Source: Crocodylus rhombifer
Lineage: Eukaryota; Chordata; Crocodylia; Crocodylidae
Length of the DNA: 64,000 bases
Direction: 5' to 3'
Assembly: GCA_038503035.1 (NCBI GenBank)
Contig: JAVSML010000031.1
Coordinates: 824,146-888,145, forward strand
Of this stretch, positions 33,331 to 43,361 are shown piece after piece; within the stretch, counting starts at the first letter, position 1; each line of letters begins with the position of its first letter. The notes below the pieces were generated by a model, which was given only the letters and a program-made list of their open reading frames with translations, was not told where the DNA came from and made no database searches. The position numbers and the translations under genes are program-made.

Positions 33331-33780
33331 TTGGAGATAATGAAAAATTTTTATTAGTTAGTTGTTGTGACTATTTCTTCTAAATCTCTTTATTGCTAAA
33401 TGAGTAAGAGGCCGTTATTTATGAAGTGGGTTTATGAAGGGGTTTGGAAGAGGGAGAGCTAAGAGGCATGGTACATAGGCTCAGGAGTGGCTCTTTAAAG
33501 AGTGAATTCTCAAAACCGGACACGGTATTGGCACTATGGTCTATTCAATAGGACACTGGACCGAGTGAAAGGAAAGCAGGGGTGTCTCCTTGGCTCTTCC
33601 ACTGTCTGATCTATGACACAGTGCAAGTAGTTTTGAGTTCGATCCAAAGCCCCTTGGCACCTCGGTTTCTTTCCAAGGGCAGGTGTAAAACTGACTCACG
33701 TCTGGTGCCACCAAAAAGTTTAGTATCTGACCCCCCCGTGGGATGTTCAAGCAATACCTCCCTCTCCCATTGATGCCACA
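33331..33780. other. Unannotated DNA
   Basis: No gene or repeat recognised. Confidence 0.5.
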
Positions 33781-33783
33781 GGC

Positions 33784-33860
33784 CAGGGTTGGCCAACCTG
33801 TGGCGCACATGCTGCAGGTGGCCCGGGAAGCATCTATGTGTGGCATATGTGCAGATTGGG
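33784..33860. mobile_element. hAT-like terminus
   Basis: 'cagggttggccaacctgtgg' matches the style of non-autonomous hAT ends. No opposite terminus was found within the next kilobase, so only a fragment is called. The GC-rich DNA that follows to about 34095 has overlapping short frames on both strands and no recognised protein. Confidence 0.4.
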
Positions 33861-34109
33861 GAGGGGACAGGCAACACATTGGCAGATAGAGCAGGGAGCA
33901 GAAAGCAGAGCAGCGAAGGGGCAGCATAGGGAAGGGAGCAGGAAGCAGAACCCCAGGTTGAGCAGAGAAAGGGGATCAGAGTGGCACTTGGGCAGGGCGT
34001 GGGGCTCATTTATGGGAAGCCAGGCAAAAGGGTTGGCCCTTACTGCCATGGCTTCTCCAAGCATGCCTAGCCCTCATACCTGGGGGTTATTTCAGTAGTG
34101 CACAGGTCG

Positions 34110-34235
34110 GATGTGAGAGGGACAGTCATACTGGAATCTTTCCTTGACCTGATTTGGATCAAGACTTCAACTCAGGTCTTCCACATCACAGGCAAGTGCT
34201 TCCACCACCAGGCTGTGGGGTGTTCTTGGCTTTCT
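34110..34235 (-). mobile_element. MIR-like SINE fragment
   Basis: The plus strand has 'caactcaggtcttccacatc' and 'gcaagtgcttccaccaccag'. Reversed, this gives the 'tggtggaagcacttgcct' and 'gacctgagttg' head of a tRNA-derived SINE. Confidence 0.55.
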
Positions 34236-35269
34236 CTTCCATTTATTAATTTTTTTTTCATGAAAAAGAATCGTCTGGGGTTAGGTGCCTGACTGCAGAA
34301 GAGGGCTGACATCTGAGGACAGGTAGGCTTCTCCCACTGGCTTGCTGTTCAACACTATACTACTTTTACATCCCATTGGCACATCCTGCTGGTTAGCCCA
34401 GACAGGTCTTCACTCCATTTGCAGTCTTCTGGTCATCTTAGGTATACAGAGCCATGCCTACACACTGGACTTACTGAGATAGGCTGGATCCCGCCTTGCT
34501 TCCCAGTGTGGATTCAGTTTCCTTTGCATTTTCCATTTTGTCCTCACAGACCATAAGCTGTTCAGAGCAGGGAGCATCCCCTATTCTCTCTGGGCACTGT
34601 CCTGATACTGGATGTCCTGATCCCAACATCCGTTGGGTGCTGCTCTGATAGGAAAGTCCAGAGATAAGAGTGGAAGAAAAGTTACATAATGATTTGATAT
34701 GCTCAGAGCTGAATTTATTGCAGCCTGGGGTCTAAATTTGCACCTCGCAAACAGAGTGGCACTGAGTCTTGAATAGCGGGTCTGAGACCTGAATATACGC
34801 GTCTCCCCCACGTAGTACCATTTGGGTCTGGGCCTTGGACTTACTCTGTGCACAAAATGTATAGGGATATTAGTAGCTTCTCTGTGTTGCCTCCAACCAT
34901 CGTATTTTTTCTGGAGCAGTTCCTTATGAGACTTCTAATAATACATCTGTACTTAACCCATAAGACCCATGGTTATCTCCCTCCTGCCCTCCCATGCTTC
35001 AAAGCAGGAAATTGCTGACGCGGCTTAGGGTCGGGTAAACCAGCTTGGAAGGGTGGGTGGAAGGGAGCAGGCTTAAGCTGACAGCCTGATCTCCGTCTGC
35101 CTGCCTTCTCCTTCAACCAGCCTTTCAAAGCACCGTGGTGAGTTGAGTGCATGACAACTTCTACATGAAGTCATTTGTGCTGTCGAGCTCCTCCCATCAG
35201 CCCCTGAGCCCCTTGTCGCTGAAACTGGCTTTGCCGCTGCTTCCATTTCCCTGATCCTCTCTTCCTTCC
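34236..35269. other. Unannotated DNA
   Basis: No supported gene. 'accataagctgttcagagca' near 34550 resembles an ancient SINE tail but is too short to call. Confidence 0.45.
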
Positions 35270-35760
35270 GTGCAACCTGCCACTCAGGCTGCCCCCCGCC
35301 CGCTCAGCGGCCTGTCAAATGATAACGGGTGATCTACAGGCGGCTTTCCGAGGAGGAGACTAAGCTCATAAGTGCCTTAGAATTTCGCATGGAGACAGGT
35401 TTTCCATTGTAATAAGAGCTGACGGCACCTTTTTATAATCAAAATGCAAACTCCCTTCCACTGCTCGCTGCTTGAGAGCACAATTGAGAGTGACAGAATT
35501 CATTACACAACAGAGACAGACGGAGGACTTTAAAAAGAAGCATACATCAAGAGCAGAGGGCTGTGAGTGTGCAGATAGTGGGCAAAAAGCTTAAAAACTT
35601 CAATCCCCTCCATGCCGCTGAAAATTACCAATCTTCTTATCTTGGCAAAACCTTATTATGCAAATAGTTGTCAAGTGGAACACTCAAATTGGCAAAATTA
35701 CTTTATTGTAGCAGTTCTTCCCTCGTCCCCCTCCATGAAAAGTCTGTTTTGGTCCTGTGA
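35270..35760. promoter_or_regulatory. Candidate conserved non-coding element (enhancer-like)
   Basis: Repeat-free DNA of balanced composition with several CpGs. It includes an octamer ATGCAAAT (35658-35665, POU-type site), TTTATAATC (Hox/CDX-like) near 35434, another ATGCAAA nearby, and 'gaattcattacac'. It has no open frame of note. The mixture is what one expects of a vertebrate developmental enhancer. This is inference only, pending alignment. Confidence 0.3.
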
Positions 35761-36117
35761 TAAGTAAATGATTGATTACTCTTGCTGTTTCAGAATAGCA
35801 CGGAGTGGAAAATAATGTGGTAGTGCTCTCGACGGCGCAAACTACATTTGAACAGAGGAGAGAAAGAGAGATGGCACCCTTTTTCTGAACAAGGCATGTC
35901 CCTTAAAAAGGATTAAGTTTGTATCTTTCCCTCCCCATGGTCTGTTTTGGGTGGTAAGGAGGGATGTCGGTAGATGGAGTTTTTTAGAGGCTGCGTGGTT
36001 CAGTTCTCTCATTGTTAAGTCGTCATTGAACTCCATTGTTCAGTCACGCTTCTGTGATTGACCTCTACCTGTCTCCTGTTGGTATATGGATAGGGCTTGC
36101 CCTGAAACCAAAGTGCT
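35761..36117. other. Unannotated DNA
   Basis: No gene or repeat recognised. Confidence 0.5.
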
Positions 36118-36189
36118 ACCATGCCCCTATCCCTTGACCTCACCATGCCCCTATCCCTTGACCTCACCGTGCCCCTATCCCTTGACCTC
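36118..36189. repeat. 24-bp minisatellite, three copies
   Basis: Three direct copies of a 24-base unit beginning ACCATGCCCCTATCCCTTG. The third copy differs by one base (ACCGTG). The array ends at 'atagcttt'. Confidence 0.95.
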
Positions 36190-36514
36190 ATAGCTTTCCT
36201 ACAGTTCTAGCATGGGATGAGTTAGCCAACTCTGTTGCCTTCTTAGTGATGGACACTGTCCATGACCTGCATACGTCAGACTATTATTGTGGTGTTGGCC
36301 TTCTCGTGAGAAGGCAATGTCCGAACGGCTGTGGGAACAAAATGCCCAACTCATTCTTTACAGTCTTACCTTTAAGGACATGTTTATACCATGGCTAAAA
36401 AATGTGCTGCAGCTTCTGTACTGGGCATGCCCAACACAACTGCCATAGCACGCTTGAGCCTGACAACTTGAGAGCAGTGCTAGGCAAACCTTGGTTGTGC
36501 ATCAAAATGTAGGT

Positions 36515-36670
36515 ATCCAGGTTGTAGCCATATTGGTCTAGAGGAAAAAGCACCCCGGACTCGTGGCAGGGGTGATATCTTTTATTAGACTAACTAGATT
36601 TTTGCAAAAAAAAAAAAAAATCTTTAATTACAAGCTTTCGGGCACAAACACCCTTCATCGGGCATTGGAG
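36515..36670 (-). mobile_element. Reptilian short repeat with hammerhead-like core (Penelope-like, non-autonomous)
   Basis: On the plus strand: 'gttgtagccatattggtcta', then 'atatcttttattagactaac', an A-run, then 'caagctttcgggcac' and 'acccttcatcgggc'. This is a common dispersed reptile repeat. On the minus strand it contains the box order of a minimal hammerhead ribozyme, a hallmark of terminal repeats of Penelope-like elements. No reverse transcriptase is present here. Related fragments lie at 42150, 54150 and 56845. Confidence 0.6.
36634..36663 (-). ncRNA. Minimal hammerhead ribozyme-like motif, probably decayed
   Basis: The minus strand reads CCGATGA, then AGGG, an 8-base loop, CCC, GAAA and GC. 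A hammerhead core needs CUGANGA, stem II, GAAA and a short stem III. Here all parts are present except one base: C replaces the U in the first box. Stem II (GGG/CCC) can form. Stem III is not clearly closed, so self-cleavage is unlikely for this copy. Confidence 0.5.
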
Positions 36671-37545
36671 AAAAGATTGTAAAACTTCTCTTGGGTAGAA
36701 ATGAAAGTTCATATTTCATAGGAGATTTGAAGGTGATAAAATCTCCTGTTGGGAAAAGTTCATTTTATATGTAGATTAGGCTCAGAGAAAAGTTGGAATA
36801 GTCTCTTTATCTCAAAGTTGTTTCTTGGTAAGCAGGATGTATTGATACTTCCTTCTGGTTATGAAGTTTCACATTTCACGAGGGGCATTCAGTGCACGCT
36901 GTGCTGGAGCAATTTGCACGGTGTCTTTTCACAGCACTCCCCAGCACCTCCTGCCGTGATGCAGACGTGATGTCAGGGGCTCGGTTGGAACCAGAGGCTC
37001 ACGATATGCAAGGCCAAGCAGATCAAATTCAAACGTGGGGCAAGGCAGACCTCTGCCCATCCCGCGGGCCCCGAGCGACTCCTTTACAACAAGTGTTAGC
37101 GTGAATAAAACAAACTGGAAAGCTCCACCAGAGCTGACGCTCTCCAGAAACGTGCAGGGTGAAGCGGGGCTTCGCGCTGTGTCTGCTGAACGAGCAGCTG
37201 CATTCATCTTGCTCATGGATGCCCAGCTTTGCTGTCCACCCCCTTTCTGCATCTTGCACTCTCTCTCTGTTGTCAAAGAACTTCTTGACTCAAAGATTAC
37301 AGACATCCCGTCCCTCCCTAATTTTCAGGCTGTCAGGTGTATTTTATCTTACCTCGTTTTTTGGGTTTTTTTCTCTTTTTTTCCTCTGCATGTACTTTTT
37401 TTCCTCTTCCCTCTTCTCAACAGGATGCTCTTCATCATGATTTATTTTTCTTAGGTCTCCTGGGGGTATTCAACAGCCTGAAGTTTCTGGGCAAGGAGTC
37501 TCATTTTGCATCATTTGACGGTAACACGGCTCCATTAGCGTCACA
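36671..37545. other. Unannotated DNA
   Basis: No supported gene. A plus-strand frame of 139 codons (37035-37454) ends in a phenylalanine-rich run from T-rich DNA and matches nothing I know. Confidence 0.5.
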
Positions 37546-38090
37546 CATTTTAAGGCCAGGAAGGAACGATTCAGTTCATCTTCTTTGACCTCCTGAATAA
37601 TATCAGCCACAGACTTTTAGCCAGAAATTCCAGCAGTCTAGCCCATAATTTTTAGTTAAGCTTAAGCCAGTGTTTTAGAAGACATCAGATCTTGGGATAA
37701 GGTCTTCTAGTGACAGAAAATCCACTGCAAACCAAGGTAAGTTGTCCCAGTGGTAATGAGACAACTCTTTGTTAAAATGTATGTCCAATTTATAGTCTGC
37801 GTTCACCAATCGTAAACTTGCTGCTGTTGTTCTGCCTTTATCGGATAGATTAAAGGGCCTTCTCCTGCCAGTAATCTCAGAAAAAGCACTTATAGATATG
37901 ATCCAAGCTACCTCTTAACCAGCTCATTGATAAGCTAACTAGCTCAAGGTTTCCAACTGTCTCTCACTGTAAAGAAGGTTTTCCAAGACCTTGACTCATG
38001 CCTGTGGGCTCTTTTCTCAGCTCTTTCGAGCTAATTATGCAACATAATTTCTGAAATGGAAGGATTGGAACCAGACGCATCAGTGGACCA
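37546..38090 (-). mobile_element. Old CR1/L3-type LINE 3' part, decayed
   Basis: The plus strand runs 'ttaaggccaggaaggaacga', 'tttgacctcctgaataatat', 'gacagaaaatccactgca', 'agattaaagggccttctcct', 'cctcttaaccagctcattga', 'gtgggctcttttctcagctc'. This order equals the reverse complement of the 3' UTR and RT C-terminus of an old CR1 subfamily. No frame survives. Confidence 0.7.
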
Positions 38091-39114
38091 CTTCAGTGAA
38101 GTGATGCCTGATTTATACATTATATACAAACAGAGAGAAGCACATCTTGAGGAAGGATTGTGAGAAGGGAGCAGAAAGCAGAAGTAGTGCTTTAGCCCTT
38201 TCGCTCTTTGCGGAAAGCTTCATAGTGATTTGTATGGAAGGAGGTGTTTGAGCCTCTTTTGATGCATCCTGCTGTATAACTGAAGCTCTGCTGAATTCAA
38301 GGTACCAGCTAATGTGAGGCCCTCAGATTTGTTGCAGGTGACCCTAATTCTCAGTCAGTGGGGTGCAACGATGATAAAATGCTTTCCTACTGTAGTACTT
38401 GGGGGGCTCAGGACCCCAATTTGATGAGCCCAGGACATCATAATGTGGATGCAGCCCTCTTAGCTTCGGGGCTAATAAATATTTTGCGTGCTCCTAATTC
38501 CTCAGTACATGTGTTCTTGCAGTTTACACTGAGCTATCATTTTGTCATTTTCTCTCAGTCAAATGTATCCATTTTTTAAATTACAGCATTTGTAATCCAC
38601 TTAGAAAATATGGCATTTTAGACAACATCACTTAGATCTGTATGAAGTGTATTTATTTTCTATCTAAATTGCATATTTTTCTGAATAATTTATCTGGAAT
38701 GCAGTCTAAATATATACAAATAGATTTATCTAAAATGCCATATTTTATGAATACATTTACATAGAAAATATGTTTTTGATCAGTCCGTTCGGAAATGACG
38801 AGGCTTTTATTCAGGACAAGCACATGTGAGCAGTGCGGATAGTCTCTCTTGTCTGCATACACACTCACAACCCCCTCCACGCCACATAGGTTTCTTTCTC
38901 TATGTCTATTGATTGAAGGCTGGGAAACTAATATTTTCAGTTGTAGGGTGCCTTTAATCTTAGTACTTTAGTCATTAATAAAGCTTCACAAAACTGTGTA
39001 TATGAAGTAGTAGTGTTACACCAGTTTTCAGAGATGCACAGAGGACAAAGTGAATATGGAGCATAAAACCAGCTCATCTGAACTCTTGTTTGCATCACTG
39101 GTTATTCCTTTTTG
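38091..39114. other. Unannotated DNA with an 18-bp inverted repeat
   Basis: No gene. AAAATATGGCATTTTAGA at 38605-38622 is perfectly complementary to TCTAAAATGCCATATTTT at 38729-38746, so a hairpin with a loop of about 106 bases is possible. The interval is AT-rich. Confidence 0.6.
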
Positions 39115-40135
39115 CCCAGTTACCCCCAGTTTGAGCGCAGTAACTTGCATTTGCTAAAATATATCTTTGAGAAAGGCATCTGGTCTTGAGGTGAAGAAAA
39201 GAGACAGAGAACCCACTCTTCCCCTTGACAGTTTATTCCACTGATTAACCACCTTCGGTGTTCAAATGTGTAACTTATTTTCTATTTAATTCAGCTGATT
39301 TCAGGTTCTACTACTGTTGTGATGCTTTGCTCCATTCGATTAAAGACCCCTTTAGGAACAATGATTTTTCCACCCCACACAAAGAGGCTACAAATCAAAT
39401 TAAATCCTTCAGTCTTCATTTTGATAAGCTACACCAATTGAGATCTTTACATCTTCATTTAGTAAGGCATTTTTCTCCAGCTCTTGGATCATTTTCTCCA
39501 GCTCTTGAATCATTTTATAGTATTCCTCTGCTCCCTGTCCAATTTCTCAACACTCCTTTAAAAATACAGATACCAGAGCTATATTTCAGTATAGTGTTAT
39601 CAACCTTTAAGTGTAGTATTTTAGCTTCAGTCTCATAAATGCCACGTACAGAGGTAAGATCACTTTCCTACTCCTAGTCACTATTATTGACCTGTTTTGA
39701 CGTCCAAGAATTGCATTAACCCCTTTTTGCCAAAGCATCATACTAGGAGTTCATATCAAGTCACTAGTCCACTATGATCCCTCTATGATTTCCAAGTCGC
39801 AGCTTTTGGGGCTGGACCCAACGATCTTGTGAGGTCCCTTCCAGCCAAGAAATTTGTTAGATATTGTTTCCCGTTCTGTTGTGACCCACGATTCTTTTTC
39901 TGCGTGGTATACATTTGTATTTCACTATACTAAAAGACTTTGTTTGAACGAGCTCTTTCTTAGCAAGAGCTATGTATCAGTGTCCTGTTCTCCACATAGT
40001 TAATGCCTTGAATCTTTGGGGGTTGTCAGCCTACCTTATCAGCAGTGATTATAGGCATACTTCCAAACCATTGATGAAAATGTCAGATCCCATTGGGTCC
40101 AGTGTCAATCCCTGTAAACTACACAAAGAACACTT
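39115..40135 (-). mobile_element. Old CR1/L3-type LINE, decayed, about 1 kb
   Basis: The landmarks are the reverse complement of an old CR1 3' UTR and RT: 'agaaaggcatctggtcttga', 'ttattccactgattaaccac', 'gattaaagacccctttagga', 'agctacaccaattgagatct', 'tctccagctcttggatcatt', 'gccacgtacagaggtaagat', 'agaattgcattaacccctt', 'catactaggagttcatatca', and 'ccattgatgaaaatgtcag' at the far end. A 21-22 base unit is tandemly duplicated at 39468-39510. A younger CR1 tail is nested at 39805-39862. Confidence 0.75.
39805..39862 (+). mobile_element. Short CR1 3' end nested inside an older CR1
   Basis: 'ttggggctggacccaacgat' followed by 'ttgtgaggtcccttccagcc' is the terminal part of a sense CR1. It interrupts the antisense older CR1 between 'ttccaagtcgcagc' and 'tttgttagat', and so inserted later. 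Confidence 0.7.
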
Positions 40136-40139
40136 CTAT

Positions 40140-41430
40140 TTAAGACTGCACCCGTTGGGCTTCAATCATCCGGTCCCGTGCCGCCCGGCTTTGGCTGTGT
40201 AGGACTGCTCGTCGCTCTGTCCCTGTGGTTGTACTGTATGGATGTCCCACCCCAGGGTAGCCTCCACCCCAATCTCGCCTGCCACGACTTTGTTTGTTTC
40301 TGCAGTGGTGGGGTCCAACTACTGGGGCTTATCCGGTGTCTGGGATCTCTGGACGGCAGTCTTCCGCAAGGCTCCAACCTCCCCTACACCTTGCCCTGAT
40401 ACCCAACCTCGGTGAGTTGCTGGAGTTTCTTGGCCCGACCCTCACCTCTTGATGTAATGGGCACTTTGGTAAAGATGTATGAAGTTGAACTCGACCCCGG
40501 ATTGAGCCAACTCTAAGGCCCACTGCGACCTGCCCTCCTACCCCTGCAAAAGTGGGAAGCAGAAAGAAACCAAAAAAAACCCACTGCCAGTAAAATTCCT
40601 GACCTCACACAAAATGGGCTACTCTAGCCCTAAGAATTCCCAGCTAACCCTGTCCTGGGTACACATATGCTGGGCAGTTATCACACTCTCCTTTCCCCCC
40701 CTGCAGGCCCCTGTATGCCAACTGGACTATTGATGGTCCCTCCAGTTCCGCCCACTCTGTCCCTCGCCGGGCAGCTCTATATAGTAGGAGCTTGTTTCCT
40801 GCAGCCCCTCTCGCTGCTTAGGCTCTCCGTTCCCCATCTGGGTTTGCTCTGGAGCCTTCCCAAGCCCATACCGATCTCACCCGGGTTGCTGACTCAAGTT
40901 CCTTCACCATCTCTTCGGGACCATCCCTGCTGTCGGATTCTTCATCCTGAACCCTTGAGTCCTCTCCCTCGACTCCTTCACCTGGAAGAGGTACATCCAC
41001 CATGCTGATGCTGGCGTCCTTCTTTTGGCAGTCTTTGAGGCAGCCTCCTTCCTCGTGGAAGGTAGTCCTGACCCTTCTCACCCCTAATTGGGGTTCCAGA
41101 GATAACTTCCCTGGTGACTCTTCTCCTGATCTCCCCTCTTCTTCTTTGCTTGAACCGCCTTTTATTTTCCCACACCGGCTCCGTTCGCTTTTCCCCACAG
41201 CTGGCCGCAGTTTCAAAAAGACGCGGCTAATCAGCTGCTCAGGTCCCGCCACCATTTCCGGTCTCGCCTTGGCGTCAGCTGCAGGTAAAGGAGTCTTCAT
41301 TTCTTTCTGTCCTTCCTCGCCTTCCCTGTTGTGTTCTGGGCCCCGGGATTCCCCCTTGGCCCCTTGGGGTCTGTCCCCTGTATCTTCCCTGTGACAAAGA
41401 CAATTCTCCATTCCTACCTACTTCAGGAGA
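40140..41430 (+). mobile_element. Possible endogenous-retrovirus remnant (LTR edge, leader, gag-like region)
   Basis: CpG-rich, GC-rich block unlike its AT-rich neighbours. At 40311-40355 'ctgcagtggtggggtccaac' is followed by 'tactggggcttatccgg' and 'ctgggatctctgg'. This resembles the junction of an LTR end with a primer-binding and leader region of a class I-type retrovirus. Downstream DNA is proline-coding on the plus strand, with stops, as in a decayed gag. No protease, polymerase or envelope segment and no second LTR were found. The resemblance is short, so the call is tentative. It could equally be a different LTR element. Confidence 0.3.
40818..41411 (-). other. Unrecognised 197-codon open frame, charged
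   Basis: The longest minus-strand frame of the GC-rich block. It is rich in Glu, Lys, Arg, Gly and Ser, has no zinc knuckle, signal peptide or membrane segment, and belongs to no family I recognise. It overlaps plus-strand frames of similar length (40667-41008, 41002-41394), so one or all are shadows. It may be retroelement-derived given the context. I do not claim it is a gene. Confidence 0.2.
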
Positions 41431-41745
41431 TCTGTCTGTACCCAGTCCTTCATGAAAGGAGAGACTTAGTTGTATTGTACCATGCTAAACTGTAATCAGA
41501 TTGTCAGGAGGTAGAAAGGCTAGCATACCACAAAAGCCTAGCTTACTTCATCTGCATCATTAACCTTATCAACCAAACTTGTAACCTCATCAAGGAATGA
41601 AATCACAAGACTACCACCCCAGAAGTCGAGGTAGCCGGTGTTATTTATAGCCCTGTCTTTTCATTTTTCATCACCTGAATCCTTTGTCATATTTTCTGTT
41701 ATTTCTCCCAGGATTAACATCAGCCTGAGTAGCCTGTGTTTATTC
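41431..41745. other. Unannotated DNA
   Basis: No gene or repeat recognised. Confidence 0.5.
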
Positions 41746-42110
41746 ATGCCATCCCACTCACTGGTTTCGACTGTAGCTGCAACATTAGTTCTGGTCTGAT
41801 CCTCCATAATCCTCTGGCTCTCCAAGATCTTTGAGACATTGGTATCAGTGGGCGATGGGTGTCCTGCAACACCTCTTTTAAGACTCTTGAATGTGAGCTC
41901 TCCAGACCTGATAACTTACAGTGACCCCCCCACACACTCCCAGTGGGTGCTGTTTAACCTCCTCCTTAGTGCCTACTCTCATGTGACATGAGCACATGAT
42001 CCTACTTTTTTTTCCAAAGAGAGAAAGGAAATATTTATTGGACACTTTTGCCTTTGCTTCCTCACTTCTAATAATGTTATCTTCTCCATCCAGCAGTGGG
42101 TCCATATCAT
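41746..42110 (-). mobile_element. Possible CR1 linker fragment
   Basis: The minus-strand frame 42105-41878 begins with residues like PLLDGEDNIIRSEEAKAKVSN and then a KYFLSLF stretch. This resembles the segment between endonuclease and RT in CR1, where 'GNLV...KAEVLNEFFASVF' is usual. The remainder is not alignable by eye. Weak call. Confidence 0.35.
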
Positions 42111-42149
42111 CGCTAGGATTTCTCTTGTTCTTAAGACAGATGAAGTTCC

Positions 42150-42283
42150 TTGAGTAAATCTGATCTCTTTTATTAGACCAACTTAAATACTTTGAAAAAT
42201 TCTTCTTAGCAAGCTTTTGGGCTTAAAAAAAAAAAACCTTGTCTGCCCGTGTCCTTAGACCAACATGGCTACAACCTATACTC
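42150..42283. mobile_element. Reptilian hammerhead-family short repeat, rearranged copy
   Basis: 'ctgatctcttttattagacc' and 'agcaagcttttgggctt' match the family at 36515-36670. After an A-run comes 'ccttagaccaacatggctac', which is the other end of the family in inverted orientation. The GAAA box has become AAAA (CCCGAAA to CCCAAAA, a CpG-decay change). No complete hammerhead core remains. Confidence 0.6.
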
Positions 42284-42701
42284 TTGTTCTTAATTTATTT
42301 TTTTGAAAAAAAATACAAAAAACCTTCTCTTCTACCAGCAGTGGATTTTTGCCTGATGTCTGTAGTTTCCCTTATTAAGTTTCCAACATGCTGTGACTTC
42401 TAATTGACACTGATTGCTCTCTACTTCCCTGTGTTTTCATCTATTGACAGGAATAATAGACCCCCCCCTCCCCTCCTCCCCCCACACCTGACCTGTTTTT
42501 GGGCTTTGGTAACTGTGTGACTGACCCTTAGGCATTCAAAACCCTGCAGGTCTGAGCTACCAACAGAGTTTCCAGATACTTGTGTGCTTAATATAGAGTA
42601 CCACTTTATCTCCTTCTCCCCCTCCCCCCATCTGATCCTTTTCATACAGAGATTTTAACATCAGAATCTTATGAATCATCCTCCAAACATTACAGTAATA
42701 T
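42284..42701. other. Unannotated DNA
   Basis: A-runs and C-runs, no gene. Confidence 0.5.
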
Positions 42702-42703
42702 CT

Positions 42704-43322
42704 AGGGTGACCGTAATAATTCGAGGAAAATCTGGGATGGGGTATGGAAATCTGGGACAGACAGCAGGGGGGAAGAAGGGGGTACCAATGCATTCAGGTG
42801 CAGACACACACACACACTGGCCTGACGCTGCAGCTCCTGCGAGCAGGGCTAGGTAGGACATTGTGGCATAGACACACACACAAACATACACACACATAGT
42901 CCTGACCCCTGCAAGCACACACAGACACACAGAGCTCTGACCCCGGGGCTCCCAGGATTGGGGCCAGGAAGGACAGTGCAGCACAGTGCGTGCGTGCACA
43001 TGCACACACACACCACCGACCCTGAGGCTCCCCGCACATACCCCTTCCCCTCGTCTATGGCACAAGCAACTCTGCTCACAGCCCAATGGGGTCTGGGCTA
43101 GGGAGCTACCTATTGTATGGGATCCCTGGAGAAAACTGAAAGAAAAGTCCCGGATTGGCACGCACCCACTCACAAGTGCCCAGCTCCTCATTCAGGAGCC
43201 ACACATGGGTAGGTTTCTCCCAACTGGGGACTTTTGCTTCAATTTTCTCCAATGTCCAGGATGCTGAGACAGCCTCCAAAATTCAGGACTGTCCTGGCCA
43301 GCCCAAGACATATGGTCACCCT
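42704..43322. mobile_element. DNA transposon with GGGTGACC termini
   Basis: Starts GGGTGACCGTAATAAT after TA and ends ATATGGTCACCC before TA. The terminal inverted repeat GGGTGACC is perfect, and flanking TA on both sides suggests a TA target duplication. The ends carry 'aaatctgggatgggg' and 'attcaggactgtcctggcca'. The interior is full of (CA)n tracts and GC-rich sequence with no transposase. A fragment of the same family is at 50100-50236. Confidence 0.65.
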
Positions 43323-43361
43323 AGTTGTAGCAGATACGTTGTCTTCAATGAGACTCTCCAA

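Noticed and set aside
36118..36189. Possible CRISPR-like array
   Set aside because: The three units abut without spacers, so it is a minisatellite. The genome is vertebrate.
37035..37454. Plus-strand frame of 139 codons with a hydrophobic, Phe-rich end
   Set aside because: The hydrophobic part is translated T-rich low-complexity DNA. Overlapping frames in other phases are similar, and no family resemblance is seen.
42676..43191. Minus-strand 171-codon Cys/Val-rich frame
   Set aside because: Cys/Val runs are translated CA microsatellites inside the GGGTGACC transposon.
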